Source: Nitrospirota bacterium (GTDB lineage Bacteria; Nitrospirota; Thermodesulfovibrionia; Thermodesulfovibrionales; JdFR-88). From it: a stretch of 38,339 nucleotides of DNA. Every line of letters begins with the position of its first letter. Within the stretch, counting starts at the first letter, position 1. The stretch lies in contig JAJYIR010000014.1 in the NCBI GenBank assembly GCA_021789935.1, positions 1-38,339 on the forward strand, written 5' to 3'. The notes under the pieces were generated by a model that made no database searches, was not told the origin of the DNA, and saw only the letters and a list, made by a program, of their open reading frames with translations. Made by a program: the position numbers and the translations under genes. Positions 29,054 through 37,276 of this stretch are shown here, piece after piece.

Positions 29054-31324
29054 TTACGAACAACGGGTGAACCCGCAGTTGTGGCAGACCGCGCAGCCGC
29101 CCTCATGCTCTACCGAACTCCCGCACTCAGGGCAGGCGCCTATGAGCATCGTCTCCTCATAAACATGCCCGTTGTCCTTTTTTTTGCCGTTGCCATTGCC
29201 GTTGCCTTCCGTATCTTTCATGTGGTACAGCTCCAGGGCCTTGGCTATTGCGTCCGAGCAGGAGAGGACCTTTCCGCCCGCCCCCCATACCTGCTGATGG
29301 CAGGAGATGCCCTTCATCTGTTTTATTATCTCTTCATGGCTTATGTTGGAGCGGAGCGCAAGGGATATGAGCCTGCCAAGCGCCTCCGACTGGCTCGCCG
29401 CGCAACCCCCGGCCTTCCCCATCGAAGTGAAGAGTTCGAAGAAATGGCCCTCGGCATCCTCGTTTATGGTCACATAGATGCGCCCGCAGCCTGTGTACAT
29501 GCGCCTCGTGGTGCCGCGCAGGGAATCGGGGCGTTTTCTCGGGGCGATCTTGGAGACCTCGGTCCTGGCCGGTTCGGCCACCGGCTCCTTTTTCCCGGTG
29601 GAGAGCACCTGTCCCTCCCGTGATCCGTCCCGGTAAACGGTGACGCCCTTGCAGCCGAGGCCGTATGCGAGCAGGTAAACGTCCTCGACATCTTTCCTTG
29701 AGGCCTCTTTGGGGAAGTTCACCGTCTTGGAGACGGCGTTGTCCACGTTCTGCTGGAAGGCCGCCTGCATGCGTATATGGCACTCCGGCGTGATGTCATG
29801 CGCAGTAACAAAGAGCTGCTTGACGTCTTTAGGTATCTCGTCGAAGCCGTGTATGCTGCCTGCCTCCGCGATGCGCTCCATAAGGTCCCGGGACCAAAAG
29901 CCGCGCTTTTTCGCCATCTCCTCGAAAAGGGGATTTACCTCTATGAGTTTTGTCCCCTCCATCACGTTTCTTACATAGCAGACGGCAAAGAGAGGCTCTA
30001 TGCCCGAGGAGCACCCGGCCAAGATGGAAAGAGTGCCCGTGGGGGCAATCGTGGTGACCGTGGCGTTCCTGACCGGGAACCCTTCCCTGGCGCTGCCCTT
30101 GTAGTTTGAAAAAACGCCCCGCTCCCCCGCAAGCAGATGGGACTCTTCCATGGCGTTGCGCCTTATGAAGCCCATGACCTCCTGGGCAAGTTCGAGGGCC
30201 TTGGGCGAGTCGTACGGAAGCCCCAGCTTGATGAGCATGTCGGCCCAACCCATGACGCCCAGGCCAATCTTCCTGTTCGCCTTGGTCATCTGCCCTATCT
30301 CTGGAAGGGGATATTTGTTCATTTCTATGACGTTGTCCAGAAAGTGGACCGCAAGGCGGACCGTACCGGCAAGCCCGTCCCAATCCACCTCGCCGTCTTT
30401 CACCATTAACGACAGGTTGATGGACCCCAGGTTGCAGGATTCATAAGGCAGGAGCGGCTGCTCTCCACACGGGTTAGTGCTTTCGATCGCCCCTATATGA
30501 GGGGTCGGGTTGGAATCGTTTATCCGGTCTATGAAAACAACGCCCGGCTCCCCATTGCCCCAGGCATGGTCCACAATGCTGTCGAACACCTCCCTGGCAC
30601 TGACCCTTTTTACGACCTTGTTCGTGCGCGGATTCACAAGATCATACTGCCCGTCTTCCTGGAGGGCGGTCATGAAGCCGTCGGTTATGGCCACCGAGAT
30701 ATTGAAGTTGTTCAGTTTCGTGTTTACGTCCTTGCACCCTATGAAGGAGAGGATGTCCGGGTGAGTAACGGAAAGCATTCCCATGTTCGCGCCCCTCCTG
30801 GTGCCGCCTTGCTTAACGGCCTCGGTGGCCGTGTCAAATACGGTCATGAAAGAGACAGGCCCGGAGGACACCCCTTTGGTGGAACCCACCACGTCCCCTC
30901 CCGGGCGGAGCCTGGAAAAGGAAAACCCCGTGCCGCCGCCGGATTTATGTATGATCGCCGCATTCTTTACGGCATCGAAAATGGACTCCATGGAGTCTGC
31001 CACAGGCAGAACGAAACAGGCTGAAAGCTGCCCCAGCCTCCTGCCGGCGTTCATGAGGGTGGGGCTGTTTGGCAGGAAGCGAAGCCCCGTCATCGCGCGG
31101 AAAAACTCCTCCGTCAGCGCGTCTACTTTCTCCTGCCCTGCCCCGTATTGCCTGTCCGCCCCGGCAATGAAACCGGCCACCCTGCGGAAGAGTTCCTCCG
31201 CGGTCTCCACCACGTCACCTTCCTCGTTTTTCTTCAGGTAGCGCTTTTCAAGGACTTTCAGCGCGTTCGGGGCAAGACCCAGCCCCGCATGATCGATACC
31301 GGCACTTTTAAAAGATGATTCCAT
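29054..31324 (-). CDS. nrdJ: Adenosylcobalamin-dependent (class II) ribonucleotide reductase NrdJ
   Basis: 756 residues. It makes deoxyribonucleotides using AdoCbl as radical source. Seen: FLPNSPTLMNAGRRLGQLSA with the following active-site Cys, the substrate loop NPCGEQPLLPYESCNLGSIN (radical Cys and conserved Glu), and ITTIAPTGTLSILAGCSSGI with the TIAPTGT block. The C-terminal part adds an RtpR/vitamin-B12-type domain (SEALGRLISLALRS) and a zinc finger CPECGSSVEHEGGCAVCHNC. A short N/G/K linker (~NGNGNGKKKDNG) precedes the finger. Oxygen-independent dNTP synthesis fits an anaerobe. The promoter overlaps an NrdR box; no cobalamin riboswitch was recognised. Confidence 0.97.
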   Translation of the reverse strand: MESSFKSAGIDHAGLGLAPNALKVLEKRYLKKNEEGDVVETAEELFRRVAGFIAGADRQYGAGQEKVDALTEEFFRAMTGLRFLPNSPTLMNAGRRLGQLSACFVLPVADSMESIFDAVKNAAIIHKSGGGTGFSFSRLRPGGDVVGSTKGVSSGPVSFMTVFDTATEAVKQGGTRRGANMGMLSVTHPDILSFIGCKDVNTKLNNFNISVAITDGFMTALQEDGQYDLVNPRTNKVVKRVSAREVFDSIVDHAWGNGEPGVVFIDRINDSNPTPHIGAIESTNPCGEQPLLPYESCNLGSINLSLMVKDGEVDWDGLAGTVRLAVHFLDNVIEMNKYPLPEIGQMTKANRKIGLGVMGWADMLIKLGLPYDSPKALELAQEVMGFIRRNAMEESHLLAGERGVFSNYKGSAREGFPVRNATVTTIAPTGTLSILAGCSSGIEPLFAVCYVRNVMEGTKLIEVNPLFEEMAKKRGFWSRDLMERIAEAGSIHGFDEIPKDVKQLFVTAHDITPECHIRMQAAFQQNVDNAVSKTVNFPKEASRKDVEDVYLLAYGLGCKGVTVYRDGSREGQVLSTGKKEPVAEPARTEVSKIAPRKRPDSLRGTTRRMYTGCGRIYVTINEDAEGHFFELFTSMGKAGGCAASQSEALGRLISLALRSNISHEEIIKQMKGISCHQQVWGAGGKVLSCSDAIAKALELYHMKDTEGNGNGNGKKKDNGHVYEETMLIGACPECGSSVEHEGGCAVCHNCGFTRCS

Positions 31325-31411
31325 CAGAAATTCCCCCCCAGCCCTTTGACTTTTTCCCCAGCTTGCTTATGCCCCCACACAGTTTTGAAGCGTCCTTTTT
31401 CACTGGAACAT

Positions 31412-31476
31412 GACAGCCATATAGTGGTTTTTTATTTTCGATGGTCTATTTAAACACTAGATGTTGTATTAGTCAA
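31412..31476 (-). promoter_or_regulatory. nrdJ promoter with NrdR boxes
   Basis: Minus strand: -35 TTGACT (31476-31471), 17-nt spacer, -10 TTAAAT (31453-31448), start near 31441. The 16-mer ATACAACATCTAGTGT (31469-31454) fills the spacer and matches 14 of 16 positions of the NrdR box ACACWATATMTWGTGT. A second, half-matching site CCACTATATGGCTGTC (31427-31412) has a perfect left half and starts 42 bp away, four helical turns. NrdR is the repressor of ribonucleotide reductase genes and binds box pairs on one DNA face. Confidence 0.75.
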
Positions 31477-31716
31477 GAGGGAAAATGATTTTTTTGAAAG
31501 CTCTTGTTTTAAAAGATTTTTTGCTGTGAAAAATGTGTTTGCGGATTGTGGAGGAAAAATAAAAAAAAGACTTGCATTGCGACATGGAGCTGATAGGATA
31601 AAATTACAAAGTTTTTCAAGCGGCCTGTTTAATAATTACTATGCTTTCTAAATTTAAAAAAATAAGATTATCTAAAGTTTTGCTTGACAGAGGCTTTTTA
31701 ATATGATAGTAAATAG
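31477..31716. other. AT-rich gap between the nrdJ promoter and the small RNA
   Basis: No coding frame. It contains TTGACA at 31684-31689 followed by weak -10 candidates (TAGTAA 31707-31712 at 17-nt spacing; TATGAT 31702-31707 with an upstream TTGCTT), which could drive the plus-strand small RNA. A second weaker pair is TTGCAT (31572-31577) with TAGGAT (31594-31599). Confidence 0.35.
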
Positions 31717-31786
31717 GTAGGCTCAATTAAGCGCCTCGTTACCTCCCCAAGCTTGCTGCTGTCCCCTGGACAGCAGCCTTTTTTTT
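31717..31786 (+). ncRNA. Candidate small RNA (~70 nt) with CUCCCC stretch
   Basis: A strong plus-strand terminator ends at 31786, yet no plus-strand gene lies upstream: nrdJ and the DUF362 gene are both on the minus strand. A TTGACA promoter would start transcription near 31714-31719. The predicted RNA can form a first stem (AGGTA with TACCT, inner GGC/GCC), leaves CTCCCC (31743-31748) single-stranded, complementary to Shine-Dalgarno sequences, then ends in the terminator hairpin whose loop region also reads TCCCC. Such C-rich loops are typical of sRNAs that block ribosome binding. Exact 5' end unknown. Confidence 0.4.
31755..31786 (+). terminator. Strong intrinsic terminator (plus strand)
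   Basis: Perfect 10-bp stem GCTGCTGTCC (31755-31764) and GGACAGCAGC (31768-31777) with a 3-nt loop, one C, then eight T (31779-31786). On the minus strand it has no T run, so the orientation is clear. Confidence 0.85.
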
Positions 31787-31880
31787 GCCGCCACCCACTT
31801 TTTATTTTTTTCCAAGCCCTCCCCCTCTCTTCAAAGCGTGGGACAAATGAAAGGACCAGGAAAGCCAGAGCCGTGTTGTC

Positions 31881-31928
31881 CAAAAACAAAAACAAAAACT
31901 GCCGTTTCCGGCTGCCCGCTCCGGGCAG
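31881..31928 (-). terminator. Terminator of the DUF362 operon
   Basis: Minus strand, just past the DUF362 stop: hairpin CTGCCCG/CGGGCAG (31928-31912, 3-nt loop), a second small hairpin GCCG-GAAA-CGGC (31912-31901), then AG and T5-G-T5-G-T5. It faces the small-RNA terminator, so the two transcripts end towards each other. Confidence 0.6.
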
Positions 31929-31936
31929 ATTCCCGG

Positions 31937-33112
31937 TCAGATCTGGATAAGCTCGTAATCCGTGGAGCCCAAGCCCAGTTTACGGGCGTAAGCTATCTGA
32001 ACGCGATAGTCTTTTTTATGCAGCTCAAGAAGGATATCGTCCCCCTGTTTGAGCCCCGCATCCGAGGCGGCGGAATCCGGCAGGGGAGAGCAGCCCTGAA
32101 GCATGTCTATGCTGGCCTTTTCTACGGCCACAAGATCATCGGAGACCAGTATGCCCTTGTCCTGCGCCACGGGCACATCCGCCCCAGGCATGCAGTCGCA
32201 TTCCGGCTGAATGCCCATAAGGAAATTTATGAAAATGACCTTCCCGGGTTTGAAGGTGCCCATCACCGCCTGCGCGGCCTCGGCCAGCGCCTGCATAAAC
32301 TGTTCCGGATCTGCCTCCTCATGCGTTATGGCATGGCCGGGGCAAACCCTGGTGCATCTGCCGCAACGCCAGCATCGCTCGTCCGCATATTGAAATTTTT
32401 TTTCCTTTTCCCCCTCCTTGCCGAAGCTTATGCATTCCAGCGGGCAGATATCTTCGCACTGGTAGCAGAGCTGGCATTTGTCTTCGTCCCAGAAAAGCCT
32501 GCCTTCCCCTATAGAGTGCATGGCCCCTCTGCCGCACCTCCAGCCGCAGCCCCGGTGCAATGCGCTTACCCCTCCCATCGCAAGGTTTTTTATCGCCCCC
32601 GCGTAGCCGGAGTTGATGTGGCCTTTTATGTGGCTGCATACCACCATACCCGGGGCGTCATGTATAAGGGAGGCCACCGCTATCTCGCCAAGGATATCAC
32701 CGGCCCTGACCAGTACGTTGTCCCTGCCGTAAAGCCCGTCCGCAAGGACGACCGGCGCGCCGACGGAAAGCTGGTTTATGCCGTTTCTGGTTGCGATATC
32801 AAGGTAATCGAGGCCGTTGATCCTCACCGTGTCCGTTACGAAGGGTTTTGCGCCGGCCCTCTTCAGGCCGGAAACGACCCCGGCCAGAAAGACAGGCCTT
32901 ATGATCCTGTGGGCCCCGACCGAGCCGAAATGGGTCTTTACTGCCACCCATTCATCTTTTTCAAAGCGTTCCGGCAGGCCCATCCGCTCCAGAAGGCGGT
33001 CCAGCTTGCCTGGAAGGCTCTCCTCCTGTTTCCATTTAAGCACCCTGGCAGAGGCAAAATAGACTTTTTTTGCGTTCTGTTTTCTTTTTTCTTCCGGGTT
33101 TTTTTTACTCAC
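31937..33112 (-). CDS. DUF362 protein with two 4Fe-4S clusters
   Basis: 391 residues. The DUF362 domain (VAVKTHFGSVGAHRIIRPVF, KPFVTDTVRI, HIKGHINSGYAGAIKNLAMG) is interrupted by a ferredoxin segment with CQLCYQCEDICP and CWRCGRCTRVCP, two 4Fe-4S motifs. DUF362 ferredoxins are common in anaerobes; their reactions are mostly unknown, though electron transfer is likely. The N-terminus is Lys-rich (SKKNPEEKRKQNAKK) and a KEGEKEKKF loop sits between the clusters. The GTG start overlaps the rsmI stop (GTGA). Last gene of the nadE-to-DUF362 unit. Confidence 0.9.
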   Translation of the reverse strand: MSKKNPEEKRKQNAKKVYFASARVLKWKQEESLPGKLDRLLERMGLPERFEKDEWVAVKTHFGSVGAHRIIRPVFLAGVVSGLKRAGAKPFVTDTVRINGLDYLDIATRNGINQLSVGAPVVLADGLYGRDNVLVRAGDILGEIAVASLIHDAPGMVVCSHIKGHINSGYAGAIKNLAMGGVSALHRGCGWRCGRGAMHSIGEGRLFWDEDKCQLCYQCEDICPLECISFGKEGEKEKKFQYADERCWRCGRCTRVCPGHAITHEEADPEQFMQALAEAAQAVMGTFKPGKVIFINFLMGIQPECDCMPGADVPVAQDKGILVSDDLVAVEKASIDMLQGCSPLPDSAASDAGLKQGDDILLELHKKDYRVQIAYARKLGLGSTDYELIQI

Positions 33113-33930
33113 TGAAGGCTCCTGTCATAAAGTTCCTTTTTTGAAAGCCCGTAGCTTTTTGCGACGCTCTTTACGGCCTCTTTCCGGCCAACGCCCTTTT
33201 TCATCAGGGCCTTGACCTCGGCGACGGCCTCCTCAACCGGGGGGCTCCCCAGCCTCTCCGGCCTTCCTTCCACCACTATCACATATTCCCCTGCTATTTT
33301 TTTGTTTTCAAGGGCAGTAAGAATGTCCCGGATGCTGCCCCTTACCACCTCTTCGTGCATCTTCGTAAGTTCTTTGGCCAGGGCCGCGTGCCTTTCCTGG
33401 AAGACCTCCTCCATGTCGGAAAGGGCCTCTATCAACCTGTGAGGGGCCTCGTAAAAAATAAGCGTGCGCTCCTCCATGGCAAGTTCCTTTAATTTTTTGC
33501 TTCTTTCGGTTTTTTTGGGGGGTAAAAATCCTATAAAGGTGAACTCCGCCGTCTCCAGGCCGGAAATGGAGAGCGCGGCGATACTGGCGCTCGGCCCAGG
33601 CACGGCAACCACCTCTATGCCTGCCTCAATGGCAAGGCGCACGAGCTCCCTTCCCGGGTCCTGTATACCAGGGGTGCCTGCATCGGAGACAAGGGCCACT
33701 GAAAGCCCCTCGTTAAGCCGCTGCGTTATCTCCGGGGCCTTCAGTTTCTCCCTCTCGGACCAATAGCTTACAAGCCTTTTCTTTATGCCGAAATGGTTCA
33801 GAAGCTTCAGGGTGTGCCGGGTGTCTTCGGCGGCGATCAGGTCCACCTCCTTCAGCACACTCAGCGCCCTCAGGGTGATATCCTGAAGGTTGCCTATCGG
33901 GGTAGCCACGACGTAGAGTACGCCTTTCAT
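33109..33930 (-). CDS. rsmI: 16S rRNA (cytidine-1402 2'-O) methyltransferase RsmI
   Basis: 273 residues from the ATG at 33930 (the longer frame is not needed). It is a tetrapyrrole-methylase-fold enzyme: YVVATPIGNLQDITLRALSV, AAEDTRHTLKLLNHFGI, SDAGTPGIQDPGRELV, VPGPSASIAALSISG, and a C-terminal HTH-like part. It methylates the ribose of C1402 in the ribosomal decoding centre. The ATG overlaps the preceding stop (ATGA) and its own stop overlaps the DUF362 GTG, so translation is coupled through three genes. Confidence 0.96.
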   Translation of the reverse strand: MKGVLYVVATPIGNLQDITLRALSVLKEVDLIAAEDTRHTLKLLNHFGIKKRLVSYWSEREKLKAPEITQRLNEGLSVALVSDAGTPGIQDPGRELVRLAIEAGIEVVAVPGPSASIAALSISGLETAEFTFIGFLPPKKTERSKKLKELAMEERTLIFYEAPHRLIEALSDMEEVFQERHAALAKELTKMHEEVVRGSIRDILTALENKKIAGEYVIVVEGRPERLGSPPVEEAVAEVKALMKKGVGRKEAVKSVAKSYGLSKKELYDRSLQ

Positions 33931-34265
33931 TTGCTGGCCTTCTCCAGACGGCCCACGTAGCGCCTGAGCTCGGCGTCCCCATGTATGACCTGCCATACAT
34001 TGGGCCCCTCAACCACCCAGGAGTACCGCCCATCGACGTCTCTTTTTAAAATGAACTTCGGGGTGTTTTTGTTTTGCGTGTCCGGTTTTTCTTTTGGCTT
34101 TGCCTTTTCAAGAAGGGCACCGCCTATGACCGGGTCCCTTTTGAACCCCCCGGCCGGAGCGGCCTTGCAGGCGGGCGGAAAACAGAAAAAGAACATAAAA
34201 GGGGCAAGCAGGGCAAACGGCAGCGCGGCCCGTTTAAAGGCCGCTGCCCACCGGTCTCTGACCAT
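33927..34265 (-). CDS. Small exported protein of unknown function
   Basis: About 112 residues from the ATG at 34265. A basic start and hydrophobic core (RAALPFALLAPFMFFFCF) give a signal peptide or lipoprotein-like signal; a Cys in PPACKAAPAG is a possible lipidation site but not a good lipobox. The mature part has a Lys/Pro/Asn stretch (KPKEKPDTQNKNTPK) and a compact C-terminal piece with YSWVVEGPNVWQVIHGDAEL. An earlier ATG (34301) is possible. It starts about 60 nt after nadE and ends overlapping rsmI by 4 nt. No family recognised. Confidence 0.65.
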   Translation of the reverse strand: MVRDRWAAAFKRAALPFALLAPFMFFFCFPPACKAAPAGGFKRDPVIGGALLEKAKPKEKPDTQNKNTPKFILKRDVDGRYSWVVEGPNVWQVIHGDAELRRYVGRLEKASK

Positions 34266-34324
34266 ACCGCCTTTTTTGTCCGCCCCTCCCCAAAAGATCA
34301 TCCGGGCAAAAATCAAATCCTTTC

Positions 34325-36052
34325 CTAGTAGCTTTTGTACTTGTTTGTTATCGGGAATCTCCTGTCCCTGCCGAAGGCGCGCGGGGTTATCTTGATGCCC
34401 GGGGGCGCCTGGCGCCTCTTGTACTCGCTTCTGTCTATCATGGCGATCACCTTTTTCGCGTTTTCGGGGTCGCAGAGGTTCAGTATCTCCTCAAAGCTCA
34501 TATCATCCTCCACGTAGGCCTCCAGGACGGGGTCCAGGAGATCATAGGGAGGCAGGGAATCGGTGTCCTTCTGGTTTGCCCTGAGCTCCGCGGAAGGCTC
34601 TTTCGTGATAATGCGCTCCGGTATCACGGCCCCGTCCTTTTTCTGCCTGGAATTCCTCCATTTGGCAAGGGAATAGACCAGCGATTTAGGGACGTCTTTT
34701 ATCAGGGCGAACCCCCCGGCCATGTCCCCGTAAAGAGTGGCGTAGCCCACGCTCATCTCGGACTTGTTTCCCGTGGTCACGACAAGCCACCCGAATTTGT
34801 TCGAGAATGACATTAGCAGATTCCCCCGTATCCTGGCCTGCAGGTTCTCCTCCGCGGTACCGGCCTTCATGCCCCTGAAATTCGGCGCCAGTACCTTAAG
34901 ATAATTTTTGAACAGGGACTCTATGGATATCTCCTCGAGTTCGAACCCGAGGTTTTTTGCCAGGGCGTAGGAATCCTCCCTGCTCTGGACAGAGGTGAAC
35001 CGCGAAGGCATGAAAAGGGCGTGAACGGCCTCTTTGCCAAGGGCGTCCACCGCGATGGCCGCCACGAGCGCGGAATCAACGCCTCCGCTTAAGCCTATCA
35101 CCACCTCGTTAAAGCCGTTTTTCCTGACATAATCGGCAAGTCCGAACCGGAGGGCGGTATATACCTCCTCCTCCATCTTCAGGGAAGGGGCCAGAGGGGC
35201 TGGCGCTATTTTGTGGGGCACCATCTCAGGGGGCGGCACGCTTACCCTGCTTACCTGCTCCTCAACGGCCAGTTTCTCCTGCCTCCTCCTGGGGTCGTGG
35301 AGCCTCCACATGAAAACGGACTCAAGGTCAAGGTCCGCAAGCAGGAGCTCCTCCCTGAAAAGCCCGGCCCTTGCCGTCAGGTTTCCCCTTTCATTAAACA
35401 CCATGCTGCCGCCGTCGAACACGAGTTCGTCCTGCCCGCCGGCCATATTGAGATACAGGATGATGGCCGAATAGTCGGAAGCCCTGGTGGCGATCATTTT
35501 TTCCCTGAAGGCGTTCTTGCCAATCGTGTAAGGCGAGCCGTTTATGTTTATGATGAACTCCGCCCCGCCAAGCGCCTGGAGCCTTGCGGGCCCCACGGGA
35601 TACCAGATGTCCTCGCAGATCGTCACTCCGAACCGTATGTCCCCCATGTCGTAGACAGGGCACCTCGTGCCGGCCTGGAAATAACGCTGCTCGTCGAAAA
35701 CCCCGTAGTTAGGCAGGAACATTTTATGGTAGATATCTATTATCTGGCCGTCCCTTATGATCGCTGCGGCGTTGTAAATGTCCGGCGCCCGGTCCACGAA
35801 ACCCACTACCGCTATGATGCCCCTGGCCTCGCGGCTTACTTCCCGGAGCACGGAAAGGTTGTCCTCTATGAACTGGGGTTTTAAAAGAAGGTCTTCGGGA
35901 GGATAGCCGGTAAGGGCCAGCTCCGGGAAGGCCACTATGGCAGCGCCGTGGCCGGCGGCCTCTTTCATATAATGCACAATTTTTTTGGCGTTGCCCGACA
36001 GGTCCCCGACAGTGGGGTTTATCTGGGCAAGGGCCACTCTGAGGGTTTTCAT
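34325..36052 (-). CDS. nadE: Glutamine-dependent NAD+ synthetase NadE
   Basis: 575 residues. The N-terminal nitrilase-type glutaminase has the Glu-Lys-Cys triad: FPELALTGYPPEDLL (Glu44), IYHKMFLPNYGVFDEQRYF and GVTICEDIWYP. The C-terminal ATP-pyrophosphatase has GLSGGVDSALVAAIA, TTGNKSEMSVGYATLYGDMA and a GGFALIKDVPK block. It amidates nicotinate adenine dinucleotide to NAD+. A -10 TATTAT and -35 TTTACA lie upstream, leaving a leader of only ~5 nt and no SD. It leads the unit with the small exported protein, rsmI and DUF362. Confidence 0.97.
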   Translation of the reverse strand: MKTLRVALAQINPTVGDLSGNAKKIVHYMKEAAGHGAAIVAFPELALTGYPPEDLLLKPQFIEDNLSVLREVSREARGIIAVVGFVDRAPDIYNAAAIIRDGQIIDIYHKMFLPNYGVFDEQRYFQAGTRCPVYDMGDIRFGVTICEDIWYPVGPARLQALGGAEFIININGSPYTIGKNAFREKMIATRASDYSAIILYLNMAGGQDELVFDGGSMVFNERGNLTARAGLFREELLLADLDLESVFMWRLHDPRRRQEKLAVEEQVSRVSVPPPEMVPHKIAPAPLAPSLKMEEEVYTALRFGLADYVRKNGFNEVVIGLSGGVDSALVAAIAVDALGKEAVHALFMPSRFTSVQSREDSYALAKNLGFELEEISIESLFKNYLKVLAPNFRGMKAGTAEENLQARIRGNLLMSFSNKFGWLVVTTGNKSEMSVGYATLYGDMAGGFALIKDVPKSLVYSLAKWRNSRQKKDGAVIPERIITKEPSAELRANQKDTDSLPPYDLLDPVLEAYVEDDMSFEEILNLCDPENAKKVIAMIDRSEYKRRQAPPGIKITPRAFGRDRRFPITNKYKSY

Positions 36053-36064
36053 AAGCTTCAGTTA

Positions 36065-36093
36065 ATAATAGCGAAAGGCCTTGTTTTTGTAAA
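36065..36093 (-). promoter_or_regulatory. nadE promoter
   Basis: Minus strand: TTTACA (36093-36088), 17 nt, TATTAT (36070-36065), each 5 of 6 matches, then 12 nt to the ATG (36052). The leader would be about 5-6 nt, too short for a normal SD. Confidence 0.6.
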
Positions 36094-36189
36094 TATTTTT
36101 AAGGAATTTCACCCGCGGGAAACATCAGGCCGGACGGACGGAGGCGGTTTTTTGCGCGGGGCGGGGAAGCGGCCGGGCTTTTTTCTATT

Positions 36190-36426
36190 TTACCCGCACC
36201 GGCAGCTTCTGCCGGTCATCCTGAGCAGCCAGCCGTCTTCGCTTTTTCCCATCTCCACCATGCAGCCTGACATGGCCATGAAAGACATGATCTTCCTGGC
36301 CTGCGCCTGGGAATCCGCAAGCACATCTATCATTTGGTCTCCGGAGCAGAGGCCAAGCGCGTCGCGCACCTTTATGAACGGCTCCTTGTCTTTAAGTCCT
36401 CTGGCATCCACAAATATGTTTGGCAC
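36190..36426 (-). CDS. TusA/SirA-fold protein lacking the catalytic Cys
   Basis: 78 residues from a GTG (36424-36426) with GGGGAGG upstream. The fold signature is plain: VDARGLKDKEPFIKVRDAL, DVLADSQAQARKIMSFMAMS, and a C-terminal strand DGWLLRMTG. In TusA the first loop reads GL-x-CPxP, whose Cys carries persulfide sulfur; here positions 13-16 are D-K-E-P, so the Cys and first Pro are lost. Other Cys remain at 27, in SGCMVE and in a SCRCG tail, which may take over sulfur or metal binding. Classical sulfur-carrier activity is therefore unlikely at the usual site. Neighbours give no direct clue. Confidence 0.8.
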   Translation of the reverse strand: MPNIFVDARGLKDKEPFIKVRDALGLCSGDQMIDVLADSQAQARKIMSFMAMSGCMVEMGKSEDGWLLRMTGRSCRCG

Positions 36427-36531
36427 AACAAAAACCTCCCCGGGAAAAACAGCCTTTATTCGATATTAACACCGGCGCAAAAAGAATGCCCGAAAGACCG
36501 CCGCAAAAACAAAAAGGCCTGTGCGCCCGCC

Positions 36532-36561
36532 TTGAAAACTCCTGGCAAATACGTGCATAGT
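36532..36561 (+). promoter_or_regulatory. Possible promoter of the cyclophilin gene
   Basis: TTGAAA (36532-36537), 18 nt, CATAGT (36556-36561). Moderate matches (5 of 6 and 4 of 6). The leader to the ATG at 36651 would be about 82 nt. Confidence 0.35.
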
Positions 36562-36650
36562 AATAATTCACATTAATGCAGGACGGGCCGGGATTTTATG
36601 CCTGAATGCGGTGCCAAAAACCCGGCAATTCCAAAAAGGAGATAAAAAAG

Positions 36651-37139
36651 ATGCAGGATACACAGGCCGTAATAGAGACCAAATTCGGAGACATCACTAT
36701 TAAATTCTTTCCTGATGTGGCCCCTAACCATGTGAAGAATTTCATAGACCTGGCCCAAAAAGGATTTTATGACGGGACGATATTCCACAGGGTAGTGCCG
36801 GGTTTTGTAATACAGGGCGGAGACCCGAACACCAAAGGGCCGGACCGCTCGACATACGGCATGGGAGGCCCGGGGCACACGCTGAAAGCCGAGTTCAACT
36901 CAAGGCCCCATACGCGGGGGACGCTGTCCATGGCGCGGTCCGGCCATCCCGACAGCGCCGGCTCCCAGTTCTTCATAACCGTGGCCGACGCGCATTTCCT
37001 GGACAACCAGTACACGGTCTTCGGGGAGGTAGTGTCCGGCATGGACGTGGCGGACAAGATCGTAAACCTGCCCAGGGATGCGGGCGACAACCCGAAGGAA
37101 CGCGTGGAGATGAAGGTGAAGATAATAGAAGGGGCATAA
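36651..37139 (+). CDS. Cyclophilin-type peptidyl-prolyl cis-trans isomerase
   Basis: 162 residues from the ATG at 36651, which has AAGGAG at proper spacing; the frame is open 45 bp further but without an SD. Cyclophilin motifs: FHRVVPGFVIQGGDP (catalytic Arg/Phe region), LSMARSGHPDSAGSQFFI and VFGEVVSGMDV. No signal peptide, so cytosolic. It speeds proline isomerisation in protein folding. Single gene between divergent and convergent minus-strand genes. Confidence 0.96.
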   Translation: MQDTQAVIETKFGDITIKFFPDVAPNHVKNFIDLAQKGFYDGTIFHRVVPGFVIQGGDPNTKGPDRSTYGMGGPGHTLKAEFNSRPHTRGTLSMARSGHPDSAGSQFFITVADAHFLDNQYTVFGEVVSGMDVADKIVNLPRDAGDNPKERVEMKVKIIEGA

Positions 37140-37230
37140 AAATAATAAAAACCCCTCCGCAAGCTAAGCGGCAGGCTCTCCGGCAAGTTTCTTTTTTTCT
37201 GGCAGATACCGGGTGCCGGGCGGCAAAAAA

Positions 37231-37262
37231 TCAAAAAAGGCCCTCGAATTCCTTAAAAGGGC
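37231..37262 (-). terminator. Terminator of the M23 peptidase-like gene
   Basis: Minus strand: GCCCT (37262-37258), 13-nt loop, AGGGC (37244-37240), then C and T6, a short break and another T6. It begins about 15 nt after the stop at 37277. Confidence 0.5.
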
Positions 37263-37276
37263 GGGAAAAGAGTGCC

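Noticed and set aside
31325-31560. Cobalamin riboswitch upstream of nrdJ
   Set aside because: Looked for because class II reductases are often so regulated; no B12-box core was seen in either orientation.
31838-33115. Long plus-strand open frame of about 425 codons
   Set aside because: It is antisense to the DUF362 gene, which has clear Fe-S motifs and coupled overlaps; the plus-strand translation resembles no family.
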